DNA of 64,000 bases from an uncultured Bacillota bacterium (GTDB taxonomy: Bacteria; Bacillota_I; Bacilli_A; RFN20; CAG-631): contig CABUID010000002.1 of the NCBI GenBank assembly GCA_902491575.1, forward strand, positions 1-64,000, in the 5' to 3' direction. This document shows, in pieces, positions 36,249 through 44,782 of this stretch (positions are counted from its first letter, which is position 1; each line of letters begins with the position of its first letter). The notes below the pieces were generated by a model. It did not search any database. It had not been told where the DNA came from and saw nothing but the letters and a program-made list of their open reading frames with translations. The translations under genes were made by a program, and so were the position numbers.

Positions 36249-39020
36249 ATGGTAAAAAATGAATTAAGTATCAAATCACAACAATCTTATAAAGTTTCTT
36301 TAAAAATAGCTGAACATGAAATTGAAAAAATAAAGAAAAATACAAGTCTTGAAATCGCAAAATATAAGGGATTAATTAATTTTAAAAATGCTTCTCAAGA
36401 AGCAGAAATATTTAAAACTCAAAAGGAAATTTTAAGAGAAAATGTTGACTCGTTATTTTTAAAATGTAGTTATGCATCACAAGCCATCTATTATAAAAAT
36501 ATATATAGATTAAAAAAATTAGAATTTTCTTATATTACAATTAATAAAAATGATCCTTATAAAGAAGAATTAAAGAAAACTGTTGCGAAAAATAGAAGTG
36601 TTTTGACAAAGCATGAAAATGATTATCTTAAGAGTCAATTTAATGCTGAATGGTATGAAAGAGAACAAGAAAGTCATCTCCAATTTCGCTTAGAATATGA
36701 TAAACTTGTTCAGCAAGTGTATGGTGATCAACCTCACCTTGAAAGTCTTTCTTATCAAGAATTTTATGAAAATGTTCATCAAGAATATCAATCCCTAAAA
36801 GAAAATGCTCAAAAGGTTATGGAAAGTTTTTATCCTTTTGTTGAACAAGATATAGAGACTGCTTATGCCATTACCTTTGCTAAAGAAATTAAAGATGAAA
36901 TTGTATCTTTCACACAATCCATTGTTAATAATTTAAATGAAATTGAACAAATTTCTATAGACAATATTTATAAGAATATTGATTTGAAGATTTTGAAAGA
37001 GCAGGAAAAAGAAGGATTAGATATTCATGACGAGTATCATGAAACAGAGACTATCATTCAAAATAATGAAAAGAAAAAAGAAGAACTTTTGAATGAAATC
37101 ACAAAATTAGATGCTTTACTTCATCAGTCTTTAAAAGAAAATGAAAATCGTAAAAACAATACACCTATCGATTGTAAACATTCCAATTTAGACGAGAAGC
37201 AAGTAGAGTTATTACAAAAAATTGTAGAAAGTTTTCGATTATCCTATTTAGAAACTTTCAATAATATTTTTAATATATTAAAAGAATATATTTTGCAATT
37301 ATGTCCTTTCTATTATGAGTTTATTAGTCAAAAAGAAAGTGAATATGAATCACAAAATGTTGAGTATCGTTTAAAAACGTCAGAGCAACTTGCTGAAGAT
37401 ATTAAAAAGTTATATTTAAAGGATAGTGATCAATACATTAATTATCTTGCAAATATAGGTAATCAAAAACAAATTGTAGATGAGATTAACGAAAATCATC
37501 AAAAATCAGTTGCAGATATAAAAGCACAATATGAATCAAATAAGAGTCAATTAAATGAGGATTTAAAAGCTCGAAAAGAAGATTATAGTGAAAGAAAGAA
37601 AAGTGCAAAGCTTAATTTAAAAGTTGCAGATGCTTCAAAGGCATCGGAGATTAAAGACATATTAAAGTTATATAAGAAAGAGATTAAAGAAGATATAGCT
37701 TTACAACGTTCTAAAATAAAAGATGAATTTAGAAGAAAATTAAAAGAAGAAAAATTAGAATACGATAGAAAAGTCTTTAAAGCTACTAATTCCGCACCTT
37801 TAGTCTATAAAAAAGATTATTTAACGAAAAAAGCTGCGAATAAAAAAATTAAAGATAAGGAAAGTCGTCTATTAACAAGAAAATTAAATAAAGAATATAA
37901 AACATCCAAATATCGAAAGAATTTTAACACAACTGCTCGTGAAAATCGTTTAGGATACATCTTTATTAGTGTTTGGGCTATTGGATTTATAATTTTTACA
38001 TTTTTACCAATTTTATATACTATATTGATGGTATTTTCAGAATCAGTTTGGACAAGTACGAATGGATATTCTACGTTAATTGATTTTTCATTTAAAACGG
38101 GTTTAACTTTTCCAAGTTGGACAGGTACAACGAATTTTGAAACTTTATTTTTAAAAAATATCACTTTTGCATATACTTATGTTCCAAGATTTTTTAGAAG
38201 TTTATTGTTTTATGTTCCAATCGTTGTCTTTATTAGTTTTGTTCTTGCAATGCTACTAAATTCAAAAATTAAAGGACGTACTTTCTTTAGAATTATTTAT
38301 TTCTTGCCCGTTGTTATTGTTTCAGGTCCTGTATTATCGATGTTAAATTCGAACAATTCATCAGGAGGATCTTCTATTGTATTGAACTTAAATGGTTCTT
38401 CCGTAGCAAAAATACTTGAGTCCATGTCACCAAAGGCATTAGAGTATGCAAATGAAGTGTTTTCTAATTTTATCATTATTTTGTGGATGACGGGTGTACC
38501 AATTGTACTATTTATTTCAGCATTACAAAAAATTAATCGTCAATTGTATGAGGCAGCAGAAATAGATGGAGCAAATAAATGGCAGATGTTATGGACAATT
38601 ACTTTCCCATTAATTAAATCTGTATTATTAATTATTTGTTTATTTACCATTATGCAAGTAACAACGATTAACGTGGCCTTTGTTAATCCAATCAATGATT
38701 GGTTAGAAAATCAATTAAATAGTGTTGGTGCAAATTATGGTGTGATCGCCTTAGCGGCTTGGGTACAAACTATTATTGTATTATTATTTGTATTAGTTGC
38801 ATTCTTATTATTCCGTGAAAAAGAATTTATTTCTAAAGATAAGAATTATGAAGAAATTGAAGAAGCAAAACGTAAGAAAGAACAAAAGAAAGCAAAGATG
38901 ATTGAAACATTACATATTAATGAAATAAAGAATTTCTTTGCAAAAGTATTTGCTCCAATTACGAGAGTGATTAATACAAGAAAAGAAAGAAAAAAACAAA
39001 AAAGAGAAATGGAGGGATAA
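36249..39020 (+). CDS. Coiled-coil/ABC permease fusion (MalF-like)
   Basis: The first 560 or so residues are highly charged and helical, with long heptad stretches rich in Glu, Lys and Gln (e.g. around KAQYESNKSQLNEDLKARKE) and no membrane segment or signal, so this part should be cytoplasmic. A MalF-type permease with six membrane segments follows, carrying the EAA loop LYEAAEIDGANKWQM, and the protein ends in a basic tail. Normal permeases have about 300 residues, this one 923. The ATG at 36249 is eight bases after AGGAGG. The extension may scaffold the ATPase or another cytoplasmic partner; that is inference. Confidence 0.85.
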   Translation: MVKNELSIKSQQSYKVSLKIAEHEIEKIKKNTSLEIAKYKGLINFKNASQEAEIFKTQKEILRENVDSLFLKCSYASQAIYYKNIYRLKKLEFSYITINKNDPYKEELKKTVAKNRSVLTKHENDYLKSQFNAEWYEREQESHLQFRLEYDKLVQQVYGDQPHLESLSYQEFYENVHQEYQSLKENAQKVMESFYPFVEQDIETAYAITFAKEIKDEIVSFTQSIVNNLNEIEQISIDNIYKNIDLKILKEQEKEGLDIHDEYHETETIIQNNEKKKEELLNEITKLDALLHQSLKENENRKNNTPIDCKHSNLDEKQVELLQKIVESFRLSYLETFNNIFNILKEYILQLCPFYYEFISQKESEYESQNVEYRLKTSEQLAEDIKKLYLKDSDQYINYLANIGNQKQIVDEINENHQKSVADIKAQYESNKSQLNEDLKARKEDYSERKKSAKLNLKVADASKASEIKDILKLYKKEIKEDIALQRSKIKDEFRRKLKEEKLEYDRKVFKATNSAPLVYKKDYLTKKAANKKIKDKESRLLTRKLNKEYKTSKYRKNFNTTARENRLGYIFISVWAIGFIIFTFLPILYTILMVFSESVWTSTNGYSTLIDFSFKTGLTFPSWTGTTNFETLFLKNITFAYTYVPRFFRSLLFYVPIVVFISFVLAMLLNSKIKGRTFFRIIYFLPVVIVSGPVLSMLNSNNSSGGSSIVLNLNGSSVAKILESMSPKALEYANEVFSNFIIILWMTGVPIVLFISALQKINRQLYEAAEIDGANKWQMLWTITFPLIKSVLLIICLFTIMQVTTINVAFVNPINDWLENQLNSVGANYGVIALAAWVQTIIVLLFVLVAFLLFREKEFISKDKNYEEIEEAKRKKEQKKAKMIETLHINEIKNFFAKVFAPITRVINTRKERKKQKREMEG

Positions 39021-39025
39021 TATAA

Positions 39026-40135
39026 ATGGAAAAACTTGCTTACCGTATAAAAGATTGGTTTGGTAACTTGAAAGCTTATTTTACTTCACCAAAGTTTATT
39101 CGTATCTATGATAAAGTAATGAAAGTATTAAGAAATATTGTTCCTAAAATCATCATTATTGCCATTTTAATTATATTTTCTTATATTTTTATGTCTCCTA
39201 TTCTACGTGTTTTAGTCGATTCAGTAAAATTAAAAGAAGATATTACTAATCCGGATGTTGTTTGGATTCCTACAAAATTAACTTTCCAAAACTATCTAGA
39301 TGCTGGAAGCGGTCTTTGGTTATGGAGAAAAGATAAAGCTTTTGAAAATGCTATCGTATCCACTTTATGGAATTCTACTATTTTCTCGCTTTTATCCGCA
39401 ATTTTCCAGACAGTTGTATCCTGTATGGCTGGCTATGCCTTTGCAAGATTTAATTTTAAAGGAAAAAAATTCTGGTTTTTTGGTTTAATTTTAGCTTTTA
39501 TTTTACCTACACAATTATTAACATTACCTCGTTCAATGATGTTAAGACCATTAATGAATAAAACAGCGAGTCCATCTATCTTTTTGGGAATGAGTGGTAA
39601 AGATAAAGCTTCTTACTATGTTGATGCATCTTTATCTGTAATTTCTACAATTCCTGTTTTATTGTTAACTTTGTTAGGGCAAGGAATAAATTCTTCAATT
39701 TTGATTTTTATTGCCTTTAGTTTTTTCAAAATGATACCAGTGGCTTTAGATGAAGCAGCACAAATAGATGGTGCAAATTTCTTTCAAATTTTCTACCATG
39801 TCATTTTAAAAATGTCTATTCCAACGATACTCGTTATCTTCTTGTTTTCATTTATTTGGAACTGGAATGATACTTATGTTTTAAATCACTTAACAGCATT
39901 GAGCAATAGCCAATTATCGTTCCAATCATTGCCACAATCATTAAGTGGATTTAATTATCGTGTTTCACAAGGGTCAGGTATGTCTGGTATTGATGCAGGC
40001 AACCAAGAGTCAAACAATGCGGGTCTACGATCAGCGGCAATTATTATTTCGATTTTACCTTTATTAATTTTATATGCATTTACACAACGTAAATTTGTAG
40101 AAGGTATCGAAAATACAGGTGTTACTGGCGTATAA
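39026..40135 (+). CDS. ABC sugar transporter permease, MalG-like, second pair
   Basis: Six-helix permease with an amphipathic cytoplasmic N-terminus of about 40 residues and the EAA loop LDEAAQIDGANFFQI. Length 369 residues, longer than usual through the N-terminus and an inserted loop (around MSGKDKASYYVD). GGAGG precedes the ATG by nine bases. Pairs with the coiled-coil permease five bases upstream. Last gene of the operon. Confidence 0.9.
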   Translation: MEKLAYRIKDWFGNLKAYFTSPKFIRIYDKVMKVLRNIVPKIIIIAILIIFSYIFMSPILRVLVDSVKLKEDITNPDVVWIPTKLTFQNYLDAGSGLWLWRKDKAFENAIVSTLWNSTIFSLLSAIFQTVVSCMAGYAFARFNFKGKKFWFFGLILAFILPTQLLTLPRSMMLRPLMNKTASPSIFLGMSGKDKASYYVDASLSVISTIPVLLLTLLGQGINSSILIFIAFSFFKMIPVALDEAAQIDGANFFQIFYHVILKMSIPTILVIFLFSFIWNWNDTYVLNHLTALSNSQLSFQSLPQSLSGFNYRVSQGSGMSGIDAGNQESNNAGLRSAAIIISILPLLILYAFTQRKFVEGIENTGVTGV

Positions 40136-40150
40136 ACACAATATTGCAAA

Positions 40151-40182
40151 AAGCCTAATTCGAAATTGAATTAGGTTTTTTA
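40151..40182 (+). terminator. Terminator of the glycan-uptake operon
   Basis: CCTAATTC and GAATTAGG pair around GAAATT, followed by six T residues. Confidence 0.88.
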
Positions 40183-40277
40183 TAAAAAAATAATAGTATT
40201 CATGATAAAAAAGTTAAATTCTATTTTTTAAGTATGAATATTATAAGTATTAAATGTTAAAGTAAAAAGTGAAGCTA

Positions 40278-40310
40278 TAAAAAAACGAGAAAGAAAATCT
40301 TTCCCGTTTT
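40278..40310 (-). terminator. Terminator of the SGNH hydrolase gene
   Basis: On the minus strand AAAACG-x-GAAAGA pairs with TCTTTC-x-CGTTTT, followed by T residues. The stem includes the stop codon region. Confidence 0.8.
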
Positions 40311-41406
40311 AATTTTTATAGATATGTTCAGCAAATACTTTATGACCTTCATTTGTCATATGAATTCCATCTTTGCAATAAATTTCCATACTGTTTTTAT
40401 CCGTATTCCATAAATTGTAAGTATTGATATATTTACAATTTTTTTCTTGTGCCATTAACTCTAAAGCGTTCATTAATTCTTCGCGAGTTTTAGCATAAAC
40501 TCTATCCGTTGGTGTCGAATTATAAAAGTCCCATGTTGATGTTGTTAGACCAAAAACGATAATTTTCGCATTTGGATTATAGGTATAAATCTTATCTATA
40601 ATATATGAAATGGAACCAATAATGGATTCTTTTGATAAAGCGTTTTCATCGTTAATATCGCCAATTTTTCCAACAGTTGCTCTATAACCAAATTCATTTC
40701 CACCAAAATTCAAGAAAACAAAATCACTATTTTTAATGCTTTTAATGACATTATCTTGATTAATTAAAGCTACACCAATATGGTTAATATAACCAGGATT
40801 TTTATTTATGAGTTCTTCACAATAGGTACCAGTAGAACCACTTACTGCATAATTATGTAAAGTCATTGTGCAATCTTCAACAAGTTTTTCGCACCAAAAA
40901 GTGGGTTTGTTATCGGGATAAGCGGTTGTTTGAGTGTCAGAGTTTGAAGCGCCAAGAACCGTAAATGTTTTTAATGCAAGTCTACCTTTATCTGTTGTAA
41001 AATGGCTTTTCATATATTCATCGCTTAAAACTTTAACCATTACTTCATCATAAATTTCTTCATCCAAAATAATTCTAATTTTACTTTCACCAAATTTTTT
41101 GCCAACTAAAACATATGAATTATTCATTAAAGAAACGATAGATTCATCTTCGATTTCTATTTTTGCTTTAAAAAATTCGTATTTTGGATTCATTATAAGT
41201 GCAATTCGATATGTTTCATTTATTCCTATTTCAATTGTTGAAATTTCAAATATTGTATCATTAAATCGATAGGTTTTATCATTACTATTTTTTTCCTCTG
41301 TTACATTCGTTTTCATACTTCCATCTCCTTGGGTAATAGATTTTGATTCACATGAACAAAATGAAATCATACATAATAATGCTAAAGAACATAAACTTTT
41401 TTTCAT
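40309..41406 (-). CDS. Lipoprotein with Ig-like domain and SGNH hydrolase domain
   Basis: Predicted lipoprotein esterase/lipase-like enzyme (lipobox FCSC, Cys19). Residues about 50-130 form a bacterial Ig-like (BIG2) beta domain (IEDESIVSL, GKKFGESKIRIIL). The SGNH domain follows: block I GASNSD with the nucleophile Ser, block II AVSGSTG, block III FGGNEFG with Asn, and block V DGIHMTNEGH with Asp and His. All four catalytic blocks are present. Length 365 residues. Single-gene unit, convergent with the glycan operon. An acetyl group on a glycan is a plausible substrate but not shown. Confidence 0.85.
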   Translation of the reverse strand: MKKSLCSLALLCMISFCSCESKSITQGDGSMKTNVTEEKNSNDKTYRFNDTIFEISTIEIGINETYRIALIMNPKYEFFKAKIEIEDESIVSLMNNSYVLVGKKFGESKIRIILDEEIYDEVMVKVLSDEYMKSHFTTDKGRLALKTFTVLGASNSDTQTTAYPDNKPTFWCEKLVEDCTMTLHNYAVSGSTGTYCEELINKNPGYINHIGVALINQDNVIKSIKNSDFVFLNFGGNEFGYRATVGKIGDINDENALSKESIIGSISYIIDKIYTYNPNAKIIVFGLTTSTWDFYNSTPTDRVYAKTREELMNALELMAQEKNCKYINTYNLWNTDKNSMEIYCKDGIHMTNEGHKVFAEHIYKN

Positions 41407-41445
41407 ATTTTATACTCCTTAGGATAATAAAGGATATCCATTAAA

Positions 41446-41454
41446 ATTATAACA
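41446..41454 (-). promoter_or_regulatory. Extended -10 promoter of the SGNH gene
   Basis: On the minus strand TGT-TATAAT (hexamer 41446-41451), about 40 bases before the ATG, with only a weak -35. Confidence 0.6.
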
Positions 41455-41632
41455 TTATGGTGAGTCGTTGTACATGAAATAAATTTTTTTTAACATTCAA
41501 ATATTTTCTTTGAAGCTTTCAATGAAAAAGAGGTTTTTTGCTTTCTAGTTTGCTTAAAATGTTATAAAGTAAGAAAATTTTTGTTTCCCGGTTTACTTTT
41601 TTTTGAATGAGATATATATTTTAAATAAATTA

Positions 41633-41641
41633 TGTTATAAT
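41633..41641 (+). promoter_or_regulatory. Extended -10 promoter of lysS
   Basis: TGT-TATAAT (hexamer 41636-41641), 25 bases before the lysS ATG. No T-box leader fits in so short a space. Confidence 0.65.
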
Positions 41642-41666
41642 TTATAAGAAAAGGGAGTTGATTTAC

Positions 41667-43169
41667 ATGGAAAATAATAACCAACCTATTTTGACTTTAC
41701 AAGAGCAAACAAAAATTAGAATTGAAAAATTAGAAAAATTAAAAGAAAAAGGTGTAAACCCATTTGGTTCACGTTTTGATGTTAAAGATAAGATTATTGA
41801 TATAAAAGCAAAGTATAGCGATAAGACAAAAGAAGAATTAGAAAATGATATTGTTTTTGCAACAATAGCAGGACGTATTATTACCAAAAGAGATATGGGT
41901 AAAATAGCTTTTTGCAATTTGCAAGACCGTGATGGTAATATGCAAATCTATATTCGAAAAGATGTGATTGGCGAAGAAGCTTATAGTATTTTTAAATTAT
42001 CTGATATCGGTGATTTAATTGGGGTAACGGGTGAAGTAATGAAAACAAACACTGGAGAGTTAACAATTAAAGTAACAAATTATACCCATTTGGTTAAAGC
42101 TTTACGTCCTTTACCTGAAAAATATCATGGACTTCAAGATGTTGAAGAAAGATATAGAAGGAGATATGTTGATTTAATTGTGAATGAATCCTCACGTAAA
42201 ACTGCAATGAATCGTTCACGTATCATCAGAGAAATGCAATCCTATTTTGATTCTTTAGGATTCATAGAAGTGGAAACACCTTGTCTTACTGGAATGGTAA
42301 CAGGTGCAGCAGCACGACCTTTTATTACTCATCATAATGCTTTAGATCGAAATTATTATTTACGTATAGCAACAGAATTAAACCTTAAAAGATTACTTGT
42401 TGGTGGTTTAGAAAAAGTCTATGAAATTGGTCGCATTTTTAGAAATGAGGGAATGGATACAAAGCACTCACCAGAATTTACAACGGTTGAATTATATCAA
42501 GCTTATGGCGATTTAAGAAGTATGATGGAATTAACAGAAACATGTTTTAAAAGAATTGCTTTAAATGTGTTTCATCAGCAAGAAGAATTCAATTGGAATG
42601 GTCATACGATTAATATTGCTAAACCTTTTAGCGTCATTTCAATGGTTGATTTAGTAAAAAATGTTACCGGAATTGATTTTTCAACAATTCATTCTTTTGA
42701 AGATGCAAGAAAAATAGCTCAAGAAAAAGGATTATTTGTTCCTGCACACTTTACAGGGGTAGGACATATTTTAAATTTATTCTTTGAAGAATATTGTGAA
42801 GAAACTTTGATTCAACCTACTTTTTTAATTCGTCACCCAATTGAGATATCGCCATTAACGAAAGCATGTGAAGATGACCCACGTTATGTTGATCGATTTG
42901 AACTTTATATTGCTGGTTGTGAGTTTGCAAATGCATATAGTGAATTAAATGATCCAATAGACCAAAAAAATAGATTTTTAGAACAATTAAAAGAAAAAAG
43001 TCTTGGTAATGATGAAGCTGGAGATATCGATAATGATTTCTTAGAAGCTTTAGAATATGGTATGCCACCTGCTGGTGGAATAGGAATGGGAATTGATCGA
43101 ATTGTGATGTTTTTTACAGGTTCTGCGTCTATTCGAGATGTCATCTTATTCCCGTTGATGAAGGATTAA
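41667..43169 (+). CDS. lysS: Lysyl-tRNA synthetase, class II
   Basis: Charges tRNA-Lys. OB-fold anticodon-binding domain (residues about 55-150) and class II core with RYRRRYVDLIVN, motif 2 RIFRNEGMDTKHSPEFT and motif 3 GGIGMGIDRIVM. Length 500 residues from the ATG at 41667, nine bases after AAGGGAG; the TTG at 41658 overlaps that site. Followed at three bases by a GNAT gene. Confidence 0.97.
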   Translation: MENNNQPILTLQEQTKIRIEKLEKLKEKGVNPFGSRFDVKDKIIDIKAKYSDKTKEELENDIVFATIAGRIITKRDMGKIAFCNLQDRDGNMQIYIRKDVIGEEAYSIFKLSDIGDLIGVTGEVMKTNTGELTIKVTNYTHLVKALRPLPEKYHGLQDVEERYRRRYVDLIVNESSRKTAMNRSRIIREMQSYFDSLGFIEVETPCLTGMVTGAAARPFITHHNALDRNYYLRIATELNLKRLLVGGLEKVYEIGRIFRNEGMDTKHSPEFTTVELYQAYGDLRSMMELTETCFKRIALNVFHQQEEFNWNGHTINIAKPFSVISMVDLVKNVTGIDFSTIHSFEDARKIAQEKGLFVPAHFTGVGHILNLFFEEYCEETLIQPTFLIRHPIEISPLTKACEDDPRYVDRFELYIAGCEFANAYSELNDPIDQKNRFLEQLKEKSLGNDEAGDIDNDFLEALEYGMPPAGGIGMGIDRIVMFFTGSASIRDVILFPLMKD

Positions 43170-43172
43170 ATT

Positions 43173-44123
43173 ATGCTAGAGTATATAACGGCTCGAAAGT
43201 ATAGACATACGAAGCATTTAATTAATTTGTGGAATAGTGAATTTCGAATAACTTATCCTATTAAAAAAGTTTTATTTCGAAAATTTATTTTAGAAGATAT
43301 AAATTTTAACCAAGATGCTTCTTTTGTTGCCTTATATGATAATGAACCTGTTGGCTTTATTTTTATTAAAACTTGGATTGATGAATCAGGATTGGCAAAT
43401 GAGAATGATGCTGCTCATATTTCTTTAATATTTGTTAAAAAGGAAATGAGAAATATGGGAATTGGAAGTGATTTATTACAATTAGCTATATCCGAATTGA
43501 AACAATATCGTAATATTAATACTTTAGTTGTAGGCAATGAAATGAATCGAATTTTTTCGGGTATTCCAAGTGAGTTAAATAGTGCTGCCATCTTTTTTGT
43601 GAATAAAAATTTTATTCAAAAAGAAGCTGTTGTGGATATGATAAGAGTGGCGAGAAATGATAAAATTGAGACACTATCCAATAATGAATTGAATATCAGT
43701 ATTGCCACAGAAGATGAAAAAGATGAAATATTGCAACTTTGTGTGAAAAATGGATGGAAAAGAGAAGCTTATCTCGTAAATCAATACTATGAAAAAGGTG
43801 GCTCAGGACGAAGAATTGTTACAGGTAGAGTAGATAACAAAATTGTTTCATTTGTTCGTTTTAATGATGAAAATCGAATGCCTTTTAAAGCAAGTACTTT
43901 TGATAATGATAAGAAAATAGGAAGTATTAATTTTGTAAAAGTTGATTCAAATTATCAAGATAGAAATTTTGATGTATTGATGAATAAAGCAGCAAAGAAT
44001 TATTTATTAAAAAGAGGATGTAAGAAGATTATTATTTTAGCTACTAAAGATGTAAAATTTTATAAATCTTTAGGTTTTAGTGCCTATAAATATTATCTTC
44101 AATTTGAACTACCTTTAAATTAG
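43173..44123 (+). CDS. Tandem GNAT acetyltransferase
   Basis: Two GNAT folds in one 316-residue chain. The first has ALYDNEPVGFIFIK and the acetyl-CoA loop RNMGIGSDLLQLAI (about residues 92-105). The second ends in KIIILATKDVKFYKSLGF, the typical last strand and helix, with a degenerate CoA loop. The acceptor substrate is unknown. Lies between lysS and ispD with very short gaps, so it is co-transcribed. Confidence 0.82.
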   Translation: MLEYITARKYRHTKHLINLWNSEFRITYPIKKVLFRKFILEDINFNQDASFVALYDNEPVGFIFIKTWIDESGLANENDAAHISLIFVKKEMRNMGIGSDLLQLAISELKQYRNINTLVVGNEMNRIFSGIPSELNSAAIFFVNKNFIQKEAVVDMIRVARNDKIETLSNNELNISIATEDEKDEILQLCVKNGWKREAYLVNQYYEKGGSGRRIVTGRVDNKIVSFVRFNDENRMPFKASTFDNDKKIGSINFVKVDSNYQDRNFDVLMNKAAKNYLLKRGCKKIIILATKDVKFYKSLGFSAYKYYLQFELPLN

Positions 44124-44137
44124 AAAGGAAAGAAAAT

Positions 44138-44770
44138 ATGGAATATCAAGCAATTGTCCTTGGAGCAGGAAATTCTACTCGATCAGGTTTGAAATATAAT
44201 AAAGTATTATTTGAAGTAAATAATATACCCATTATTTATTTATCGACGAAAGCTTTTATCGATGATTTGGCTTGTAAGAAAATAATTTTAGTTTGTAAAG
44301 AACAAGATTATAACGACATGAAAAAAATCTTTAAAGATGTCGATAAAATAGAATATGTTATAGGAGGACAAACTCGTCAAGAGTCTGTTGCAAATGCTTT
44401 AGATAAAGTCGACGAAGATTATGTTTTAATTCATGATGGAGCAAGACCTTATTTTACACCAATTTTATTAAATCGTTTAATTGCAAAATTAAAAGATTGC
44501 GATGTGGTTATTCCTGTTTGGTCCATGACCGATACAATTAAAGTTGTAAGGGATAATGTAGTCGTTAAAACATTAAAAAGAGATGAATTAAAACGTGTTC
44601 AAACGCCTCAAGCATTTAAAACCTCCATTATTAAAAAAGCTCATCAATTAGCAAAAAATAAGAATTATACAGATGATTCAGCAATGATTGAAGATTTGCT
44701 AGATACTAAAATTCATACGATTGATGGTGAATATACCAATATTAAATTTACATTTAAAGAAGATTTTTAG
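44138..44770 (+). CDS. ispD: 2-C-methyl-D-erythritol 4-phosphate cytidylyltransferase (IspD family)
   Basis: CTP-dependent step of the MEP isoprenoid pathway. The nucleotide-binding start VLGAGNSTRSGL is followed by YNKVLFEVNN where most IspD proteins have a PKQ-type sequence; VIGGQTRQESVANAL and LIHDGARPYFT are conserved, and TPQAFK is close to the family pattern. Length 210 residues, slightly short. The related TarI (ribitol-5-phosphate) enzymes cannot be fully excluded, but no teichoic acid partner is nearby. AAAGGAAAG lies upstream. Confidence 0.82.
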   Translation: MEYQAIVLGAGNSTRSGLKYNKVLFEVNNIPIIYLSTKAFIDDLACKKIILVCKEQDYNDMKKIFKDVDKIEYVIGGQTRQESVANALDKVDEDYVLIHDGARPYFTPILLNRLIAKLKDCDVVIPVWSMTDTIKVVRDNVVVKTLKRDELKRVQTPQAFKTSIIKKAHQLAKNKNYTDDSAMIEDLLDTKIHTIDGEYTNIKFTFKEDF

Positions 44771-44782
44771 GAGTTGATGAAT

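Noticed and set aside
41560..41611. Hairpin-like AAAGTAA/TTACTTT with a T8 tail upstream of lysS
   Set aside because: The loop is long, the stem is A-T rich, and it lies upstream of the lysS -10, so it cannot be a lysS attenuator; no clear transcript for it to end.
41633..41667. T-box riboswitch for lysS
   Set aside because: The promoter leaves only about 20 bases of leader, too short for a T-box, and no T-box motif is visible.
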